Part shown: piece by piece, positions 15,970-25,200 of the stretch
Layout of the letters: the number at the start of each line of letters is the position of its first letter
Numbering within the stretch: the stretch's first letter is position 1
Source of the DNA: Actinomadura coerulea
GTDB taxonomy: Bacteria; Actinomycetota; Actinomycetes; Streptosporangiales; Streptosporangiaceae
Length of the DNA stretch: 64,000 nt
NCBI RefSeq assembly: GCF_014208105.1
Contig: NZ_JACHMQ010000001.1
Span: 6,200,001 to 6,264,000, forward strand
Direction of reading: 5' to 3'
Translations under genes and position numbers: made by a program
Notes under the pieces: generated by a model
What the model was told of the DNA's origin: nothing
Seen by the model: only the letters and a program-made list of their open reading frames with translations
Databases searched by the model: none

Positions 15970-18159
15970 TCAGGGCTTGGCGAGGGCCGTGATCCTGGTC
16001 CGGAAGTCGGCGACCAGGTTCGCCGCGTGCGGGCCCGCGGCGTGGCGTGCCGCGTCGGCGCCGTCCGCGACCGCGGCGAGCGGGTCCGGGTTGGTCGCGC
16101 GGTGCAGAGCGCGCCAGACCCAAGGGTGCTCGCCGCCGTCGAGCTGGGAGCGGCGGGCGCGCAGGTGGGCGTCGGCGGTCAGGGCCCGAGCGGCGACGCT
16201 GGCGGCGACGTCGGGGTCTTCTCCGAGCCCCGCGTAGCGGGCCGACTCCGCCGCCGCCCACCAGGCCAGGTCCCGAAGCGCCGGTTCGGGCAGCCCGGCC
16301 AGTTCCTCGATGACGGTGCCGAGCGGGGCGCCGGACCGCGCCCGGTACGGGTACAGCGGGGGCAGGTGCGGAACGATCCGGAAACCGATGTCGGCGTCCT
16401 CCACGCGGGCCAGGTCTTCGGCGGTGATGCCATGGCCGGTGAATCGCCCTGCCGCGACCAGTCCCAGCATCGTCTTGTCGCGGTGGTAGTCGGCGAAGTC
16501 GAGACCGGCGAGCGCCTCGGTGAGCCGCGGTGGCGCGTCGAGCTCGCCGAAGGGCTCCTCCGACAGCAGCACCTCGCCGTGCTCGGCGAACGACAGCCGG
16601 GTCACCGCGTTGACGTTCCAGTACATACTGGCGGCCCGGCCGCCGGCGGACGCGCGGGTCAGTACGGGCCTGGTCGAGCCCTGCCAGCCGTTGTACTCGA
16701 CGGCGAGCACGGCTCCATCCCGGTCCAGGACCGCGACCCACGGATCGGTCGAGCGCCGGGCCATCAGGTCCTCGTTCATGGCCCGCATCGACTCCGGCCG
16801 GTCCGGGTCCGCACCGAAGGCGCGCAGCACGTCCGCGACGTCCGTCCCGGTCACCACCGTCACCGTCGCGGCCATCTCCAGGGAACTCCCGCGCAGCCAC
16901 CGGTAGGCGGCCTCGGGCGGTTCGTGACGCACCGGCTCAGGCTGGCCGCGCAGCCGGTGACCGAGCCGGTCGGTGCGGGCGTGCACGACGGCGGGTGCGG
17001 CGGGCGCCCGCCACACCACCAGCTCGTAGTTCTCCGTTTCGACGGTGTCGTCGCGACCGCGCGCGTGCACCCGCAGCCGGTAGTCGCCGGGCCAGGGCGG
17101 AGTGATCGCGCGCAGCGGCGGCCCACCCGGCCCGAAGCCGCCCGCGGAGGCGCCCGCCACGGAGGCGCCGCCCGCGGCCGCGCGCCAGCTGACCTCGACG
17201 ATCTCCTCCCAGCCGGTCGCGACGTCCGGCGGCGGCTCCTCCAGGACGCGCAGCGTGAACCGCACGTGCCCGCTCTCCACGCCGGTGCGGATCACCACGC
17301 CGCCCGGGACCACCGCGACCAGCCCGTTGTCGCCGAAATCGACGTCCGGGGCGCCGTCGCCCTCCAGCAGAGCGAACCGGTGCCCCCTGACCTCCGCCGT
17401 GCCGCCGGCCCCGAGGGGCAGCACGTACTCCGCCCGCGTCTTGGCGAGGACGGCGGCGGCGTAACCCGGAGGCATCGGAGCCTCGCGCAGCAGCAGGGCC
17501 GCGGTGCCGATCGCGACGCCGAGCACCGCCGGCGGTCCGGCCGCCGGGGGCTGGACGCCCGCCCGCCGCACGACGGCGGCGGCGGCGGACACGGCCAGCG
17601 CGAGCCGTGCCGCGCCATGCGCCGCGGCGACCTCCCGCTCCCCCGTGATCGCGGTGTCCACCGCGAGGAGAGCGGCCACGCGCGGGTGCGCGGCCAGCCG
17701 GCGGGCCAGCGCGGCGACGAGCGGCACCGCGCCCGGCCGGATCCTCTCCAGGAGGGCCGCTCCGCGGACCGCGTCGCTCGTCCCTTCCGTGACGCCGATG
17801 CCGAAACCGCCGTTCAGGGGCTTCCCGAGGAGGCCGGACAGGTCCGGGACTCCGGCGAGGTCCAGCTCCGGCACGGTCAGCTCCAGCGCGCCGAGCAGGC
17901 GTTCGACCAGCAACGGCGGCAGCTCGCCGAGCGCCTCCAGGGCCGGCGACCCGTCCGGCCCGGGCTGGACGCGCATGTGCGAGCCGGCCGCGGGACGAGG
18001 CCCGGGAGCCGATCGGCGACGCGGCTCCGCGCCGTCGGCGACGACCCGCAGCCGGCCGAGCGCGGCGGCCGGTGTCTCCGGAATCCGACCGGCGATCAGC
18101 GGTATGGCCGCGGCGATCGGCCCGGCCGCTTCGTCGACTAACACGTCTGAGATCTCCAC
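15970..18159 (-). CDS. Large DUF6461-containing protein of unknown function
   Basis: About 729 residues, with no signal peptide or membrane segment. The N-terminal half is Ala/Gly/Pro-rich with a beta-rich region. The DUF6461 module lies in the middle (about 435-560: VTVVTGTDVADVLRAFGADP, WVAVLDRDGAVLAVEYNGWQ). The C-terminal part is helical (WWAAAESARYAGLGED). DUF6461 normally occurs as a short stand-alone protein, so the long flanks are unusual. TTG 18189 would extend it by ten residues, but GGAGG sits just before GTG 18162/18159, so GTG 18159 is chosen. Function unknown. Confidence 0.75.
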   Translation of the reverse strand: MEISDVLVDEAAGPIAAAIPLIAGRIPETPAAALGRLRVVADGAEPRRRSAPGPRPAAGSHMRVQPGPDGSPALEALGELPPLLVERLLGALELTVPELDLAGVPDLSGLLGKPLNGGFGIGVTEGTSDAVRGAALLERIRPGAVPLVAALARRLAAHPRVAALLAVDTAITGEREVAAAHGAARLALAVSAAAAVVRRAGVQPPAAGPPAVLGVAIGTAALLLREAPMPPGYAAAVLAKTRAEYVLPLGAGGTAEVRGHRFALLEGDGAPDVDFGDNGLVAVVPGGVVIRTGVESGHVRFTLRVLEEPPPDVATGWEEIVEVSWRAAAGGASVAGASAGGFGPGGPPLRAITPPWPGDYRLRVHARGRDDTVETENYELVVWRAPAAPAVVHARTDRLGHRLRGQPEPVRHEPPEAAYRWLRGSSLEMAATVTVVTGTDVADVLRAFGADPDRPESMRAMNEDLMARRSTDPWVAVLDRDGAVLAVEYNGWQGSTRPVLTRASAGGRAASMYWNVNAVTRLSFAEHGEVLLSEEPFGELDAPPRLTEALAGLDFADYHRDKTMLGLVAAGRFTGHGITAEDLARVEDADIGFRIVPHLPPLYPYRARSGAPLGTVIEELAGLPEPALRDLAWWAAAESARYAGLGEDPDVAASVAARALTADAHLRARRSQLDGGEHPWVWRALHRATNPDPLAAVADGADAARHAAGPHAANLVADFRTRITALAKP

Positions 18160-18280
18160 CACGACACCTCCGGCTGCGACCGCGTACAAGATGGCAGAAC
18201 ACTAGGCCCCGCCGCTGACACTGACGCCTGCGGCCGGTACGCGGTCGCCCGTGTGAGCGACTCGTGGCGGCCCCCCGGGC

Positions 18281-18616
18281 TCAGGCGGGGAGCGCGGCGG
18301 CGAGGCGTTTGGGGGCTGACAGCCGCCAGGCTTCGGTGACCAGTTCGCGCAGTTCCTCGGGCTCGACGGTGGCGAGCTTGATCTCCACCCACGCGAAGCG
18401 CCCACTCGCCCACGATGGAGCGAAGGTGCCCGGGTCTTCGGCGATGAGGGCGGCCTGCTCCTCCCGAGTGGCCTTGAGCAGGACGAAGCCCTCGCTCTCG
18501 TTGAGGTAGCAGAAGCCCTTGCCGCGAACCCGGAAGCCGGTCAGATCCGAGAACGCCTCGCGCTCGGTGACCTCCGGCAAGGCGAGCACCGTGCGCAGGA
18601 ACTCCTCAGGACGCAT
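18281..18616 (-). CDS. MmcQ/YjbR family protein (second copy in the window)
   Basis: A 111-residue cytoplasmic protein of the YjbR/MmcQ group: FLRTVLALPEVTEREAF at the start, FRVRGKGFCYLNE around 28-40, WVEIKLATVEPEELRELVTEAW near 76-97 and a C-terminal PKRLAAAL. It is clearly different in sequence from the member at 669-1028. It stands alone between the DUF6461 gene and a methyltransferase gene on the same strand. No biochemical role is established. Confidence 0.85.
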   Translation of the reverse strand: MRPEEFLRTVLALPEVTEREAFSDLTGFRVRGKGFCYLNESEGFVLLKATREEQAALIAEDPGTFAPSWASGRFAWVEIKLATVEPEELRELVTEAWRLSAPKRLAAALPA

Positions 18617-18661
18617 GCCCGAAGATGTACCAGCCGGGTAGGACGATTCATCCCCGGAGCC

Positions 18662-19354
18662 TCATCGAAGAGGCTCGTAAACCGAGTCGACGGCGGCCTG
18701 GCCGGTGTAGTTCGGGCCGGCTTGATCGTCGGCTCCGAGATAGCGGTAGGGGAACCGCACCTGCCCGTACCCGTGGCGGGAGACGCGGCGGCGGACGGAG
18801 TCGTAGGCGAACCCCTGCGCGCGCAACTGCGCCGTGAGGCGACGGCCGGCGGAGGTGCCGTCCTCGCGGCGGACCGAGCGGGCGTCGAAGTTGGCGACGA
18901 ACCTGCCTTGGTCGGTGAGCCATGACGCGATACGGCGCAGGACGCCGAGCTTGTCGCCCACGTAGTGCAGCCCGTGCACGCACGTGATCAGGTCGAAGCG
19001 GCCGTCGGGGACCCATTCGACCACCGAGCCGCCGACCAGGCGCAGCATCGCGGGGAAGGGGCCCGGGACGAAATGGTCGACGAGGTCGAGACCGATGATC
19101 TCGACCTGTCCGGCCAGACCGCGATCGGCCAGAAGCGCGGCCGCCTCGGCGGGCGCCCGTCCGCTCCCGCAGCACAGGTCCAGCCACCGCACGGGCGGCG
19201 AGGTCCTGGCGCGGGCGCTGATCTCGGCCATGACGTCGATGCCGAGTTCTCTGCCGTAACCGTTGGTGCCGCTGAGCGACCGCTCGCGGTTCATCGTGCA
19301 GTTCGCCACGACCGACGACCTCGCCAGTTCGCCATCATCGAGCAGCCGCGTCAC
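18662..19354 (-). CDS. Class I SAM-dependent methyltransferase
   Basis: A 230-residue cytoplasmic methyltransferase. The SAM-binding glycine motif is WLDLCCGSGRAPAEAA (motif I), followed by IIGLDLVDHF (motif II acidic loop) and FDLITCVHGLHYVGD (motif IV). The substrate cannot be told. The GTG at 19354 (VTRLLDDGELARSSVVAN) is chosen because family members share this N-terminal LDDGELARSxVVAN stretch; the frame stays open further upstream into the antisense of the neighbouring gene. ATG 19294 would drop that conserved part. Confidence 0.82.
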   Translation of the reverse strand: MTRLLDDGELARSSVVANCTMNRERSLSGTNGYGRELGIDVMAEISARARTSPPVRWLDLCCGSGRAPAEAAALLADRGLAGQVEIIGLDLVDHFVPGPFPAMLRLVGGSVVEWVPDGRFDLITCVHGLHYVGDKLGVLRRIASWLTDQGRFVANFDARSVRREDGTSAGRRLTAQLRAQGFAYDSVRRRVSRHGYGQVRFPYRYLGADDQAGPNYTGQAAVDSVYEPLR

Positions 19355-19506
19355 ACCGGCATTGTGACCTACCGGCACCCGTCCCGCCCTGGTGGGGCCT
19401 TGCCGCCGCGGACGCCCGGAGCGGCGGCGAAGCCGCGCTCGACCACGACGCCTCCCGGGCGGACCCCCCCAGCTCGATTTGCTGTGACGGGCGTCAACCG
19501 GGATGG

Positions 19507-20202
19507 TCACGGCCGGGTTCTCGGGTCCTGGGTGGGGTCGGCGTACAGGGGCGGGCAGCCACGATCGATCGCACTGGTGCGTAGTTCGTAGTGCCAGGAT
19601 TCGTTCCTGTAGATCTGGCACAACCCGTACTCGGCCCCGTGTTTCGATAGCCATTTCGTGGCGTCGGAGTGCCCGATGTCGACCGCCTTGCCTTTCACAT
19701 GAAGTGAGGTCGACGGGGTGGCCACCCATCGGGCGGCCTCCTCCTCGGAACCGTACTTGGAGATCGCGTCTCGAAGAAGCCGATTCTGATATGCCGGGGA
19801 ACGCCAGCCGCTGTTGACGTAGAACCTTGTTCCGTCGTCCGCGGCGTCCGTCGCGGCTTGGCGGAGGGCCGCGAGGAGTTGCCGATCGAGTCTGGCCACG
19901 GCGGGAAACGCGTCGTCGAAGACGGTCACACCGTCCGGGACGACGCCGTCACCTCTGCCGACCCGACCGCCGGGGCCGGAGCGAGGAGCGTTCTCGCCGG
20001 GCCCGGCGCGCTGCTCGCGGCGAGGGACGTCAGATGGTGACGCGGGGGAGGAGACCCACGACGGAGACAAGGATTGCGAGGAATTCCGCGTCCGATGGCC
20101 GAGGGCCGAGCCGATCGCCGCCATGACGACCACCAGGCCGATCGCGATAAGCCAGTAGAGCTTGCGGGGTGCTTTTCGCGGTGATGGCAGTATTGGTGAC
20201 AT
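19507..20202 (-). CDS. VanY-like D-alanyl-D-alanine carboxypeptidase, membrane anchored (M15B)
   Basis: A 231-residue zinc peptidase trimming the terminal D-Ala of wall peptides outside the cell. One N-terminal membrane helix lies at 14-34, and a Ser/Pro-rich linker runs to about 85. The catalytic domain has SGWRSPAYQ (131-139), the zinc motif SLHVKGKAVDIG (His168, Asp175) and ESWHYEL (catalytic Glu201, zinc His204). All key residues are present. No VanRS or VanHAX genes adjoin it, so ordinary wall metabolism is more likely than glycopeptide resistance. Confidence 0.9.
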   Translation of the reverse strand: MSPILPSPRKAPRKLYWLIAIGLVVVMAAIGSALGHRTRNSSQSLSPSWVSSPASPSDVPRREQRAGPGENAPRSGPGGRVGRGDGVVPDGVTVFDDAFPAVARLDRQLLAALRQAATDAADDGTRFYVNSGWRSPAYQNRLLRDAISKYGSEEEAARWVATPSTSLHVKGKAVDIGHSDATKWLSKHGAEYGLCQIYRNESWHYELRTSAIDRGCPPLYADPTQDPRTRP

Positions 20203-20277
20203 GCCACAAGTGAAAGTGGCATGGCGTTGCCGGGGCGTATAGGTTTTTCGATATGCCGACGATATGCGCCGGGACGG

Positions 20278-21150
20278 TTACGCCTGGTCCGTTCGCGCCC
20301 GCTGGGGCTCGGGGGTTTCGGCGGCCCAGCTGGCGAGGAGCCGGAGCCTGTCCTCTGCGTCGCTTCCCGGTTCGGTGCCGTAGGCGACGAGGGTGAGGTC
20401 GTCGGCCGGCAGGTCGAGGGATTCGTAGGTGAGGTCGAGGACGCCCACGACGGGGTGCCGGAAGGGCTTGGTGCCGACGTGGTACTGGCGCACATCGTGG
20501 CGGGCCCAGCGGATGCGGAAGTCCTCACTGCGGGTGGACAGCTCGCCGACCAGGTCGGTGAGGGCCTTGTCGTAGGGGTCGCGGCCGGCCTGGGCTTGCA
20601 GGAGGGCGACGGTGGTGTCCGCGGCGTGTTCCCAGTCGCCCCAGAAGTCGCGCGACCGGTCGTCCAGGAAGATGAACCGGGCGTGGTTGGGGACCTTGCC
20701 GCGGGCGGCCTCGATCATGGGCGCGTACAGGGCGCGTCCGAGGGCGTTGGCGGCCAGGATGTCGCCGCGGCCGTTCATCACGATCGCGGGCGCCCCGGTC
20801 ATGGAGTCCAGCAGGCGGTGCACGCTCGGCCGTACCCCGGCGGCGGGGCGGCGCCGGCGGCGCGGGACGGGGCCGGCGGCGCGAGCGAGGTCCTCCAGGT
20901 GGGTGCGGTCGTCGTCGTTCAGGCGCAGGGCGCGGGCCAGGGCGTCCAGCACCTGGTCGGAGACTCCTGACAGGTCGCCGCGTTCCAGGCGGGAGTAGTA
21001 CTCGACGCTGACCCCGGCGAGCTGGGCGACCTCGGTGCGCCGCAGCCCGGGGACGCGGCGGGTGCCGTAGGAGGGCAGCCCCGCGTCCGCCGGTGTGATC
21101 TTGGCCCGGCGCGAGGTCAGGAACTCACGGATCTGGCTGCGGTTGTCCAC
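20278..21150 (-). CDS. XRE regulator with MmyB-like ligand domain
   Basis: A 290-residue regulator. The N-terminal XRE helix-turn-helix covers about 25-80 (RRTEVAQLAGVSVEYYSRLE). A C-terminal MmyB-like PAS-type domain covers about 105-275 (MTGAPAIVMNGRGDILAANALGRALY), proposed to bind a small lipid-like ligand. The GTG at 21150 is chosen because CTGGAGAGC precedes it and homologues begin MDNRxxIREFL. Divergent alcohol dehydrogenase genes are usual targets of this family, and here one starts 205 bp away (21355). Regulation of that gene is inferred. Confidence 0.9.
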   Translation of the reverse strand: MDNRSQIREFLTSRRAKITPADAGLPSYGTRRVPGLRRTEVAQLAGVSVEYYSRLERGDLSGVSDQVLDALARALRLNDDDRTHLEDLARAAGPVPRRRRRPAAGVRPSVHRLLDSMTGAPAIVMNGRGDILAANALGRALYAPMIEAARGKVPNHARFIFLDDRSRDFWGDWEHAADTTVALLQAQAGRDPYDKALTDLVGELSTRSEDFRIRWARHDVRQYHVGTKPFRHPVVGVLDLTYESLDLPADDLTLVAYGTEPGSDAEDRLRLLASWAAETPEPQRARTDQA

Positions 21151-21354
21151 GCTCTCCAGGCTAGGCGGCCCCGCTCGGAGGAGGGGTGCCCTGCCGGTAC
21201 ACCTGTCACCAGTGCCTTCCAGCCCGGCTGGCCAGCCCTTTTCATGGGTACTGGCCACCTCGCCGACGCGGTCCCGGATCGCCGGGTGCCCAGGCCCGGC
21301 CGAGGCCCCATGGCAGATCCGGATTGCACGGACAACGAAGGAGCAAAGGAACCC

Positions 21355-22368
21355 ATGCGTGGTGTAGTGATGCACGCCCCGGGCGACGTGCGAGTCGAGG
21401 ACCGGGAGGACCCGCGGATCACCAAGCCGACCGACGCCGTCATCAAGGTGGAGGCCGCCTGCGTGTGCGGGTCGGACCTGTGGCCCTACCGCGGCGCCGA
21501 CCAGGTGAGCGACCAGCCGATGGGGCACGAGTACGTCGGGGTGGTCGAGCAGACCGGCGCGGACGTGCGGAACGTCAGGGTCGGGGACTTCGTCGTCGGG
21601 TCGTTCTTCGCCTCCGACAACACCTGCGAGATCTGCCGGGCCGGCTACCAGTCCCGGTGCGTGAACGCCGAGCCCGTGGGCGGCACCCAGGCGCAGTACG
21701 CTCGGGTCCCCCTGGCCGACGGCACGCTGGTCGCCGTCCCCGGAACCCCTGACGCGGACCTGGTCCCCTCGCTCCTGGCCGCCTCGGACGTCCTCGGCAC
21801 CGGCTGGTTCGCCGCGGTCGCCGCCGAAGCCGGTCCCGGCAAGACCGTCGCGGTCGTCGGCGACGGCGCGGTCGGCCTGCTCGGCGTCCTCGCCGCCCGG
21901 CAGCTGGGGGCCGAGAGGATCGTGGTGTTCAGCCGGCACGTCGACCGGCAGAGGCTCGCCGCCGAGTTCGGCGCCACCGACGTCATCGCCGAACGCGGCG
22001 ACGAGGGCGTCAAGGTGCTGAAGGACCTCACCGGCGGGCTGGGCGCCCACTCGACCATCGAGGCGGTCGGCACCCAGCAGTCGATGATGCAGGCCGTCCG
22101 CGCCACGCGGCCCGGCGGGCACGTCGGCTACGTCGGCGTCACCCACGGCGTGGCCATCCCCGGCGAGGAGCTGTTCTTCTCCGGCGTCCACCTGCACGGC
22201 GGGCCGGCTCCCGTCCGCCGGTTCCTGCCCGAGCTCGTCCAGCTCATCCTGGACCGGCGGATCGACCCCGGCCGCGTGTTCGACCTCGACCTCCCCTTGG
22301 AGGACGCCGCCGAGGGCTACCGGGCCATGGACGAACGCCGTGCCATCAAGACCCTGCTGCGCCCCTGA
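21355..22368 (+). CDS. Zinc-dependent alcohol dehydrogenase (MDR family)
   Basis: A 337-residue NAD(P)-dependent oxidoreductase of the medium-chain family. Catalytic zinc ligands are Cys38 (VCGSDL) and the His58-Glu59 pair (MGHEYVG). The structural zinc loop DNTCEICRAGYQSRC keeps three cysteines (91, 94, 102), with Asp88 at the fourth position. The nucleotide-binding motif GDGAVGLLGV lies near 175-184. The ATG at 21355 follows AAGGAGCAAAGGA. It is divergent from the XRE/MmyB regulator that probably controls it. The substrate is unknown; the subfamily often acts on aldehydes or polyols. Confidence 0.92.
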   Translation: MRGVVMHAPGDVRVEDREDPRITKPTDAVIKVEAACVCGSDLWPYRGADQVSDQPMGHEYVGVVEQTGADVRNVRVGDFVVGSFFASDNTCEICRAGYQSRCVNAEPVGGTQAQYARVPLADGTLVAVPGTPDADLVPSLLAASDVLGTGWFAAVAAEAGPGKTVAVVGDGAVGLLGVLAARQLGAERIVVFSRHVDRQRLAAEFGATDVIAERGDEGVKVLKDLTGGLGAHSTIEAVGTQQSMMQAVRATRPGGHVGYVGVTHGVAIPGEELFFSGVHLHGGPAPVRRFLPELVQLILDRRIDPGRVFDLDLPLEDAAEGYRAMDERRAIKTLLRP

Positions 22369-22420
22369 CCCGGCCGCCGTGCATCGAGACCGTGAGACCC
22401 CGCAGAGCGCCATGTGAGAG

Positions 22421-22451
22421 CGATGGCCCAGCCCGGTGGGCTGGGCCATCG
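22421..22451 (+). terminator. Hairpin terminator after the alcohol dehydrogenase gene
   Basis: CGATGGCCCAGCCC at 22421-22434 pairs with 22438-22451 across a 3-nt loop, a perfect 14-bp stem 52 bp beyond the stop codon. Confidence 0.75.
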
Positions 22452-22546
22452 CCGGCGGGGTGCGTCGGCACCCCTCTCCGTCGAGCAGGCGAGCGGTGAT
22501 CATTTCCGGGCGGGACCTGGTGTCGGGCTCGATCACGGGCCGTCCG

Positions 22547-23572
22547 CTAGAGCAGGTCGGCCACCGCCGCGTGCAGGGCGAGGAGGGCGGGGATCTGTTC
22601 GGACGGGCGTCGGCCCATGCCGCATTCGGTGGCGATGCCGAACCTCTTCACCGTCCCGCGCGCCGCGTCGATCCTCGCGCGGGCGCCTTCGAGTCCGTCC
22701 GTGGCGTGGACGAGCCCGAGGAACAGAGTGGTCTCCGCCGGTAGCGACAGGGCCGACAGCGGCGCGAAGTACGCCTCGTCGGCACGGTCGCGCGGCACGG
22801 GCATGTGCACCCAGTCCAGGAGCCGCCCGATGCCCTCGGCGATGCCCCCGGCGACGGCGGCGAGTGTGGACGTGTCGGCGGGCTCGACGAAATGCGTGTG
22901 CTCGAAGTCGCCGTAGCAGAGGTGGTATCCCAGCTCGACCTCCTCCGGTACCGCGTTGCCGAGCCGGACCAGGCGCTTCACGGTCTCGGCCAGGCGGGTC
23001 GGATGGTCGGTGCCGTACCAGGCCGGGTAGACCTCCTCGAAGACGGCGAACTCGACGGCGGTGTCCCACTGGACGGCCAGGTCCTCGGGCGGGATCACCG
23101 CCAGGATCTCCTCCAGCTCGGCCAGTAGCCGGGCCTCGTAGGCGGCCTCGAGCTCCGCGTGGTGCTCCGCGACGAACGCGGCGACCACGGCGACCGGTGT
23201 CGGCAGGCTGACCTGGAACCGCACGTCCGGCGGGATGACTCCCTCCGCGCGCAGGCGGGTGAACACCTGCCACGAGTCGAGTGCGGCCGCCGAGTACCCG
23301 AGCGGCTCGAACGTCACCGACGCCGGGTCGACGCCGGGCTTCGGCCGCACCCGCATCGTGGGCCCGTACTCCCGGCCGGGCGGCGGCACCGTTTCGAGGT
23401 CCGGGTGCGCGGAGAGTTTCGGCAACTGCCAGACGACCCAGTTGCCCCGCTCACCCGGCTCGCCGTCCGGGATCCGCCGGACCCGGCCGTTGAGCGCGGT
23501 CGCGGCCGCGCGGAACACGGTCTCGGAATCGGCGAGCGGCACGCTTCCGCACAGGTGCACAGTCGGTTTCAC
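22547..23572 (-). CDS. MetE/UROD-superfamily protein of unknown reaction
   Basis: A 341-residue TIM-barrel protein resembling the C-terminal domain of cobalamin-independent methionine synthase. The start TVHLCGSVPLADSETVF, the barrel segment RFQVSLPTPVAVVAAFV, VQWDTAVEFAVFEEVY and the closing GIATECGMGRRPSEQI fit. His-Leu-Cys at the start and ECGMG at the end are the usual zinc-site positions, but homologues of this size have no known reaction. GTG 23572 is chosen because GGAG lies 8 nt upstream; GTG 23581 and ATG 23626 are alternatives. The P450 gene upstream on the same strand may share a transcript. Confidence 0.75.
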   Translation of the reverse strand: MKPTVHLCGSVPLADSETVFRAAATALNGRVRRIPDGEPGERGNWVVWQLPKLSAHPDLETVPPPGREYGPTMRVRPKPGVDPASVTFEPLGYSAAALDSWQVFTRLRAEGVIPPDVRFQVSLPTPVAVVAAFVAEHHAELEAAYEARLLAELEEILAVIPPEDLAVQWDTAVEFAVFEEVYPAWYGTDHPTRLAETVKRLVRLGNAVPEEVELGYHLCYGDFEHTHFVEPADTSTLAAVAGGIAEGIGRLLDWVHMPVPRDRADEAYFAPLSALSLPAETTLFLGLVHATDGLEGARARIDAARGTVKRFGIATECGMGRRPSEQIPALLALHAAVADLL

Positions 23573-23753
23573 GGAGGTCACTCCAGGCTCTGCAAGGTCG
23601 ATGGGGGGGGAGTCGTCGGAACTCATCGCGCTGGCCGACGGGTGAGGGTGTGGGCGTCCACCGAGCTCCGAAAGGACATGGGGCGGCGGGCAGGCCGGAA
23701 GCTCCAGCTGACGACCTGCCTGATGTAGGGCGTTCCGCGGTGCAACTGAGGGG

Positions 23754-24968
23754 TCAGGGACCCTCGGCGCCGAGCCTGATGGGGAGCGAAAGCGGGCCGA
23801 CGGTGAAGAAGGACGGCGAGTAGGGAATGTCGTCCGGGTCGATCGCGAGGGTGAGGCCGGGCAGCCGCCGGTACAGCGATGCGAGCGCGAGCCTGCTCTC
23901 CAGGCGGGCCAGCGGGGCGCCGATGCAGTAGCGGGGACCATGCCCGAAGCCGATGCCGTCGCCCTGCTCGCGGGTGATGTCGAACCGGTCCGCGGTCTCT
24001 CCGTACCGCTCCGGATCGAGGCCGCTCGCCTGGTACACCACTCCGACCGCGCTGCCCTCGGGGATCACCACGTCCGCGATCGTCACGTCGGTGAGCGTGA
24101 AGCGGAAGCTGGTCATCATCACCGAGTGGCGGTACCGCAGGGTCTCCTCGACCACGTCGTCCCAGCGGTCCTCGGCCACGGCCAACGCCAACTGGTCGGG
24201 ATGCGCCGACAGCGCGGCGACGGCGTGCCCCAGCAGGTGGACGGTGGTCTCGTGGCCGGCGACCAGCATCAGCCACAGCACGGCGACCAGTTCGTCGGTG
24301 GTGAGCCTGTCGTCCCGGTCCCGGGCCTGGACCAGGCCCGAGGTGAGGTCGTCACCCGGTTCGAGCCTCTTGCGTTCCGCCAGTTCGTACAGGTACGCCA
24401 TGAGCGCCCGCTGGGTCTCGAACGCCTCCTCCGGAGGGGTGGTGTGCGCCAGCAGAGCGGCCGTCCACTTCCGCAGCCGTGCCCGCTCCGGCTCCGGCAC
24501 GCCGAAGAGCTCGCAGATCACCGCCATCGGCAGCGCCTCGGTGAAGGCGGGCACCAGGTCGACGCCGTCGCCGGCCGCCACCACGTCGTCCAGCAGCCCG
24601 TCGATGATCTCCTGGATGCGCGGTTCCATCCCCCGCACCCGGCCGGGGGTGAACGCCCGGCCGACCAGGCCCCGCAGCCTCCGGTGGTCGTCGCCGTCCT
24701 TGGTGGACAGGTGGTCGCCCTGGACGATGGCGCGCAGCGGCCAGTCCTCGGGGATCGAACCGTCGTGCAGGGCCGGCCAGTGCTTCGGGTCGCGGGCGAA
24801 GGTCCTGTTGTCCCCGGCGAGGATCTCGCGCGCGGCCCTGTGGGTCAGCGCGAGGTAGGCCGGGACGCCGCCGGGGAACTGCACCTCGACCACGGGCGCG
24901 ATTGCCCGGAGCCGGATGCAGGTGTCGAGCGGGCTCTCGTCGAGGGCGGGAAACGCGGGCAGGCTCAT
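23754..24968 (-). CDS. Cytochrome P450 (class I bacterial type)
   Basis: A 404-residue soluble haem monooxygenase. The I-helix oxygen-binding motif is AGHETT (237-242), the K-helix motif is ETLR (275-278), and the haem loop is FGHGPRYCIGAPLAR with the axial Cys348. An early DGDDHRRLRGLVGRAFT C-helix segment (91-107) is also typical. The ATG at 24968 begins MSLPAFP; the open frame upstream has no family similarity. Ferredoxin and ferredoxin-reductase partners are not in the window. It is divergent from an AraC regulator at 25201. The substrate is unknown. Confidence 0.95.
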   Translation of the reverse strand: MSLPAFPALDESPLDTCIRLRAIAPVVEVQFPGGVPAYLALTHRAAREILAGDNRTFARDPKHWPALHDGSIPEDWPLRAIVQGDHLSTKDGDDHRRLRGLVGRAFTPGRVRGMEPRIQEIIDGLLDDVVAAGDGVDLVPAFTEALPMAVICELFGVPEPERARLRKWTAALLAHTTPPEEAFETQRALMAYLYELAERKRLEPGDDLTSGLVQARDRDDRLTTDELVAVLWLMLVAGHETTVHLLGHAVAALSAHPDQLALAVAEDRWDDVVEETLRYRHSVMMTSFRFTLTDVTIADVVIPEGSAVGVVYQASGLDPERYGETADRFDITREQGDGIGFGHGPRYCIGAPLARLESRLALASLYRRLPGLTLAIDPDDIPYSPSFFTVGPLSLPIRLGAEGP

Positions 24969-25200
24969 CGTCAACGGATTCCCCTTCGTCTCGCACCCGC
25001 CGGTGGATCTTCTTTCGGCGGCGGGACCGAGTATCACCGGGCGCGGACACACCGGCCAGATCCGCGCGCGGATCCTGCCCCGAACCAGAAGTCGGGCGTC
25101 AGGAAACAGAGGACCGGCGGGCGGCGGAAGGGACTTGACAGCGACCGTGCGGGGACGTTGGGTTACCGGGCATGTGCGGGCTCACAGCGGAGGTAGGCCC

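Noticed and set aside
15814..18141. 775-codon open frame on the plus strand
   Set aside because: Antisense to the DUF6461 gene. Low-complexity composition and no recognisable motif.
19507..20202. Glycopeptide-resistance (VanY) role
   Set aside because: The enzyme motifs are present, but no vanHAX or vanRS genes are nearby, and such carboxypeptidases are common in wall metabolism.
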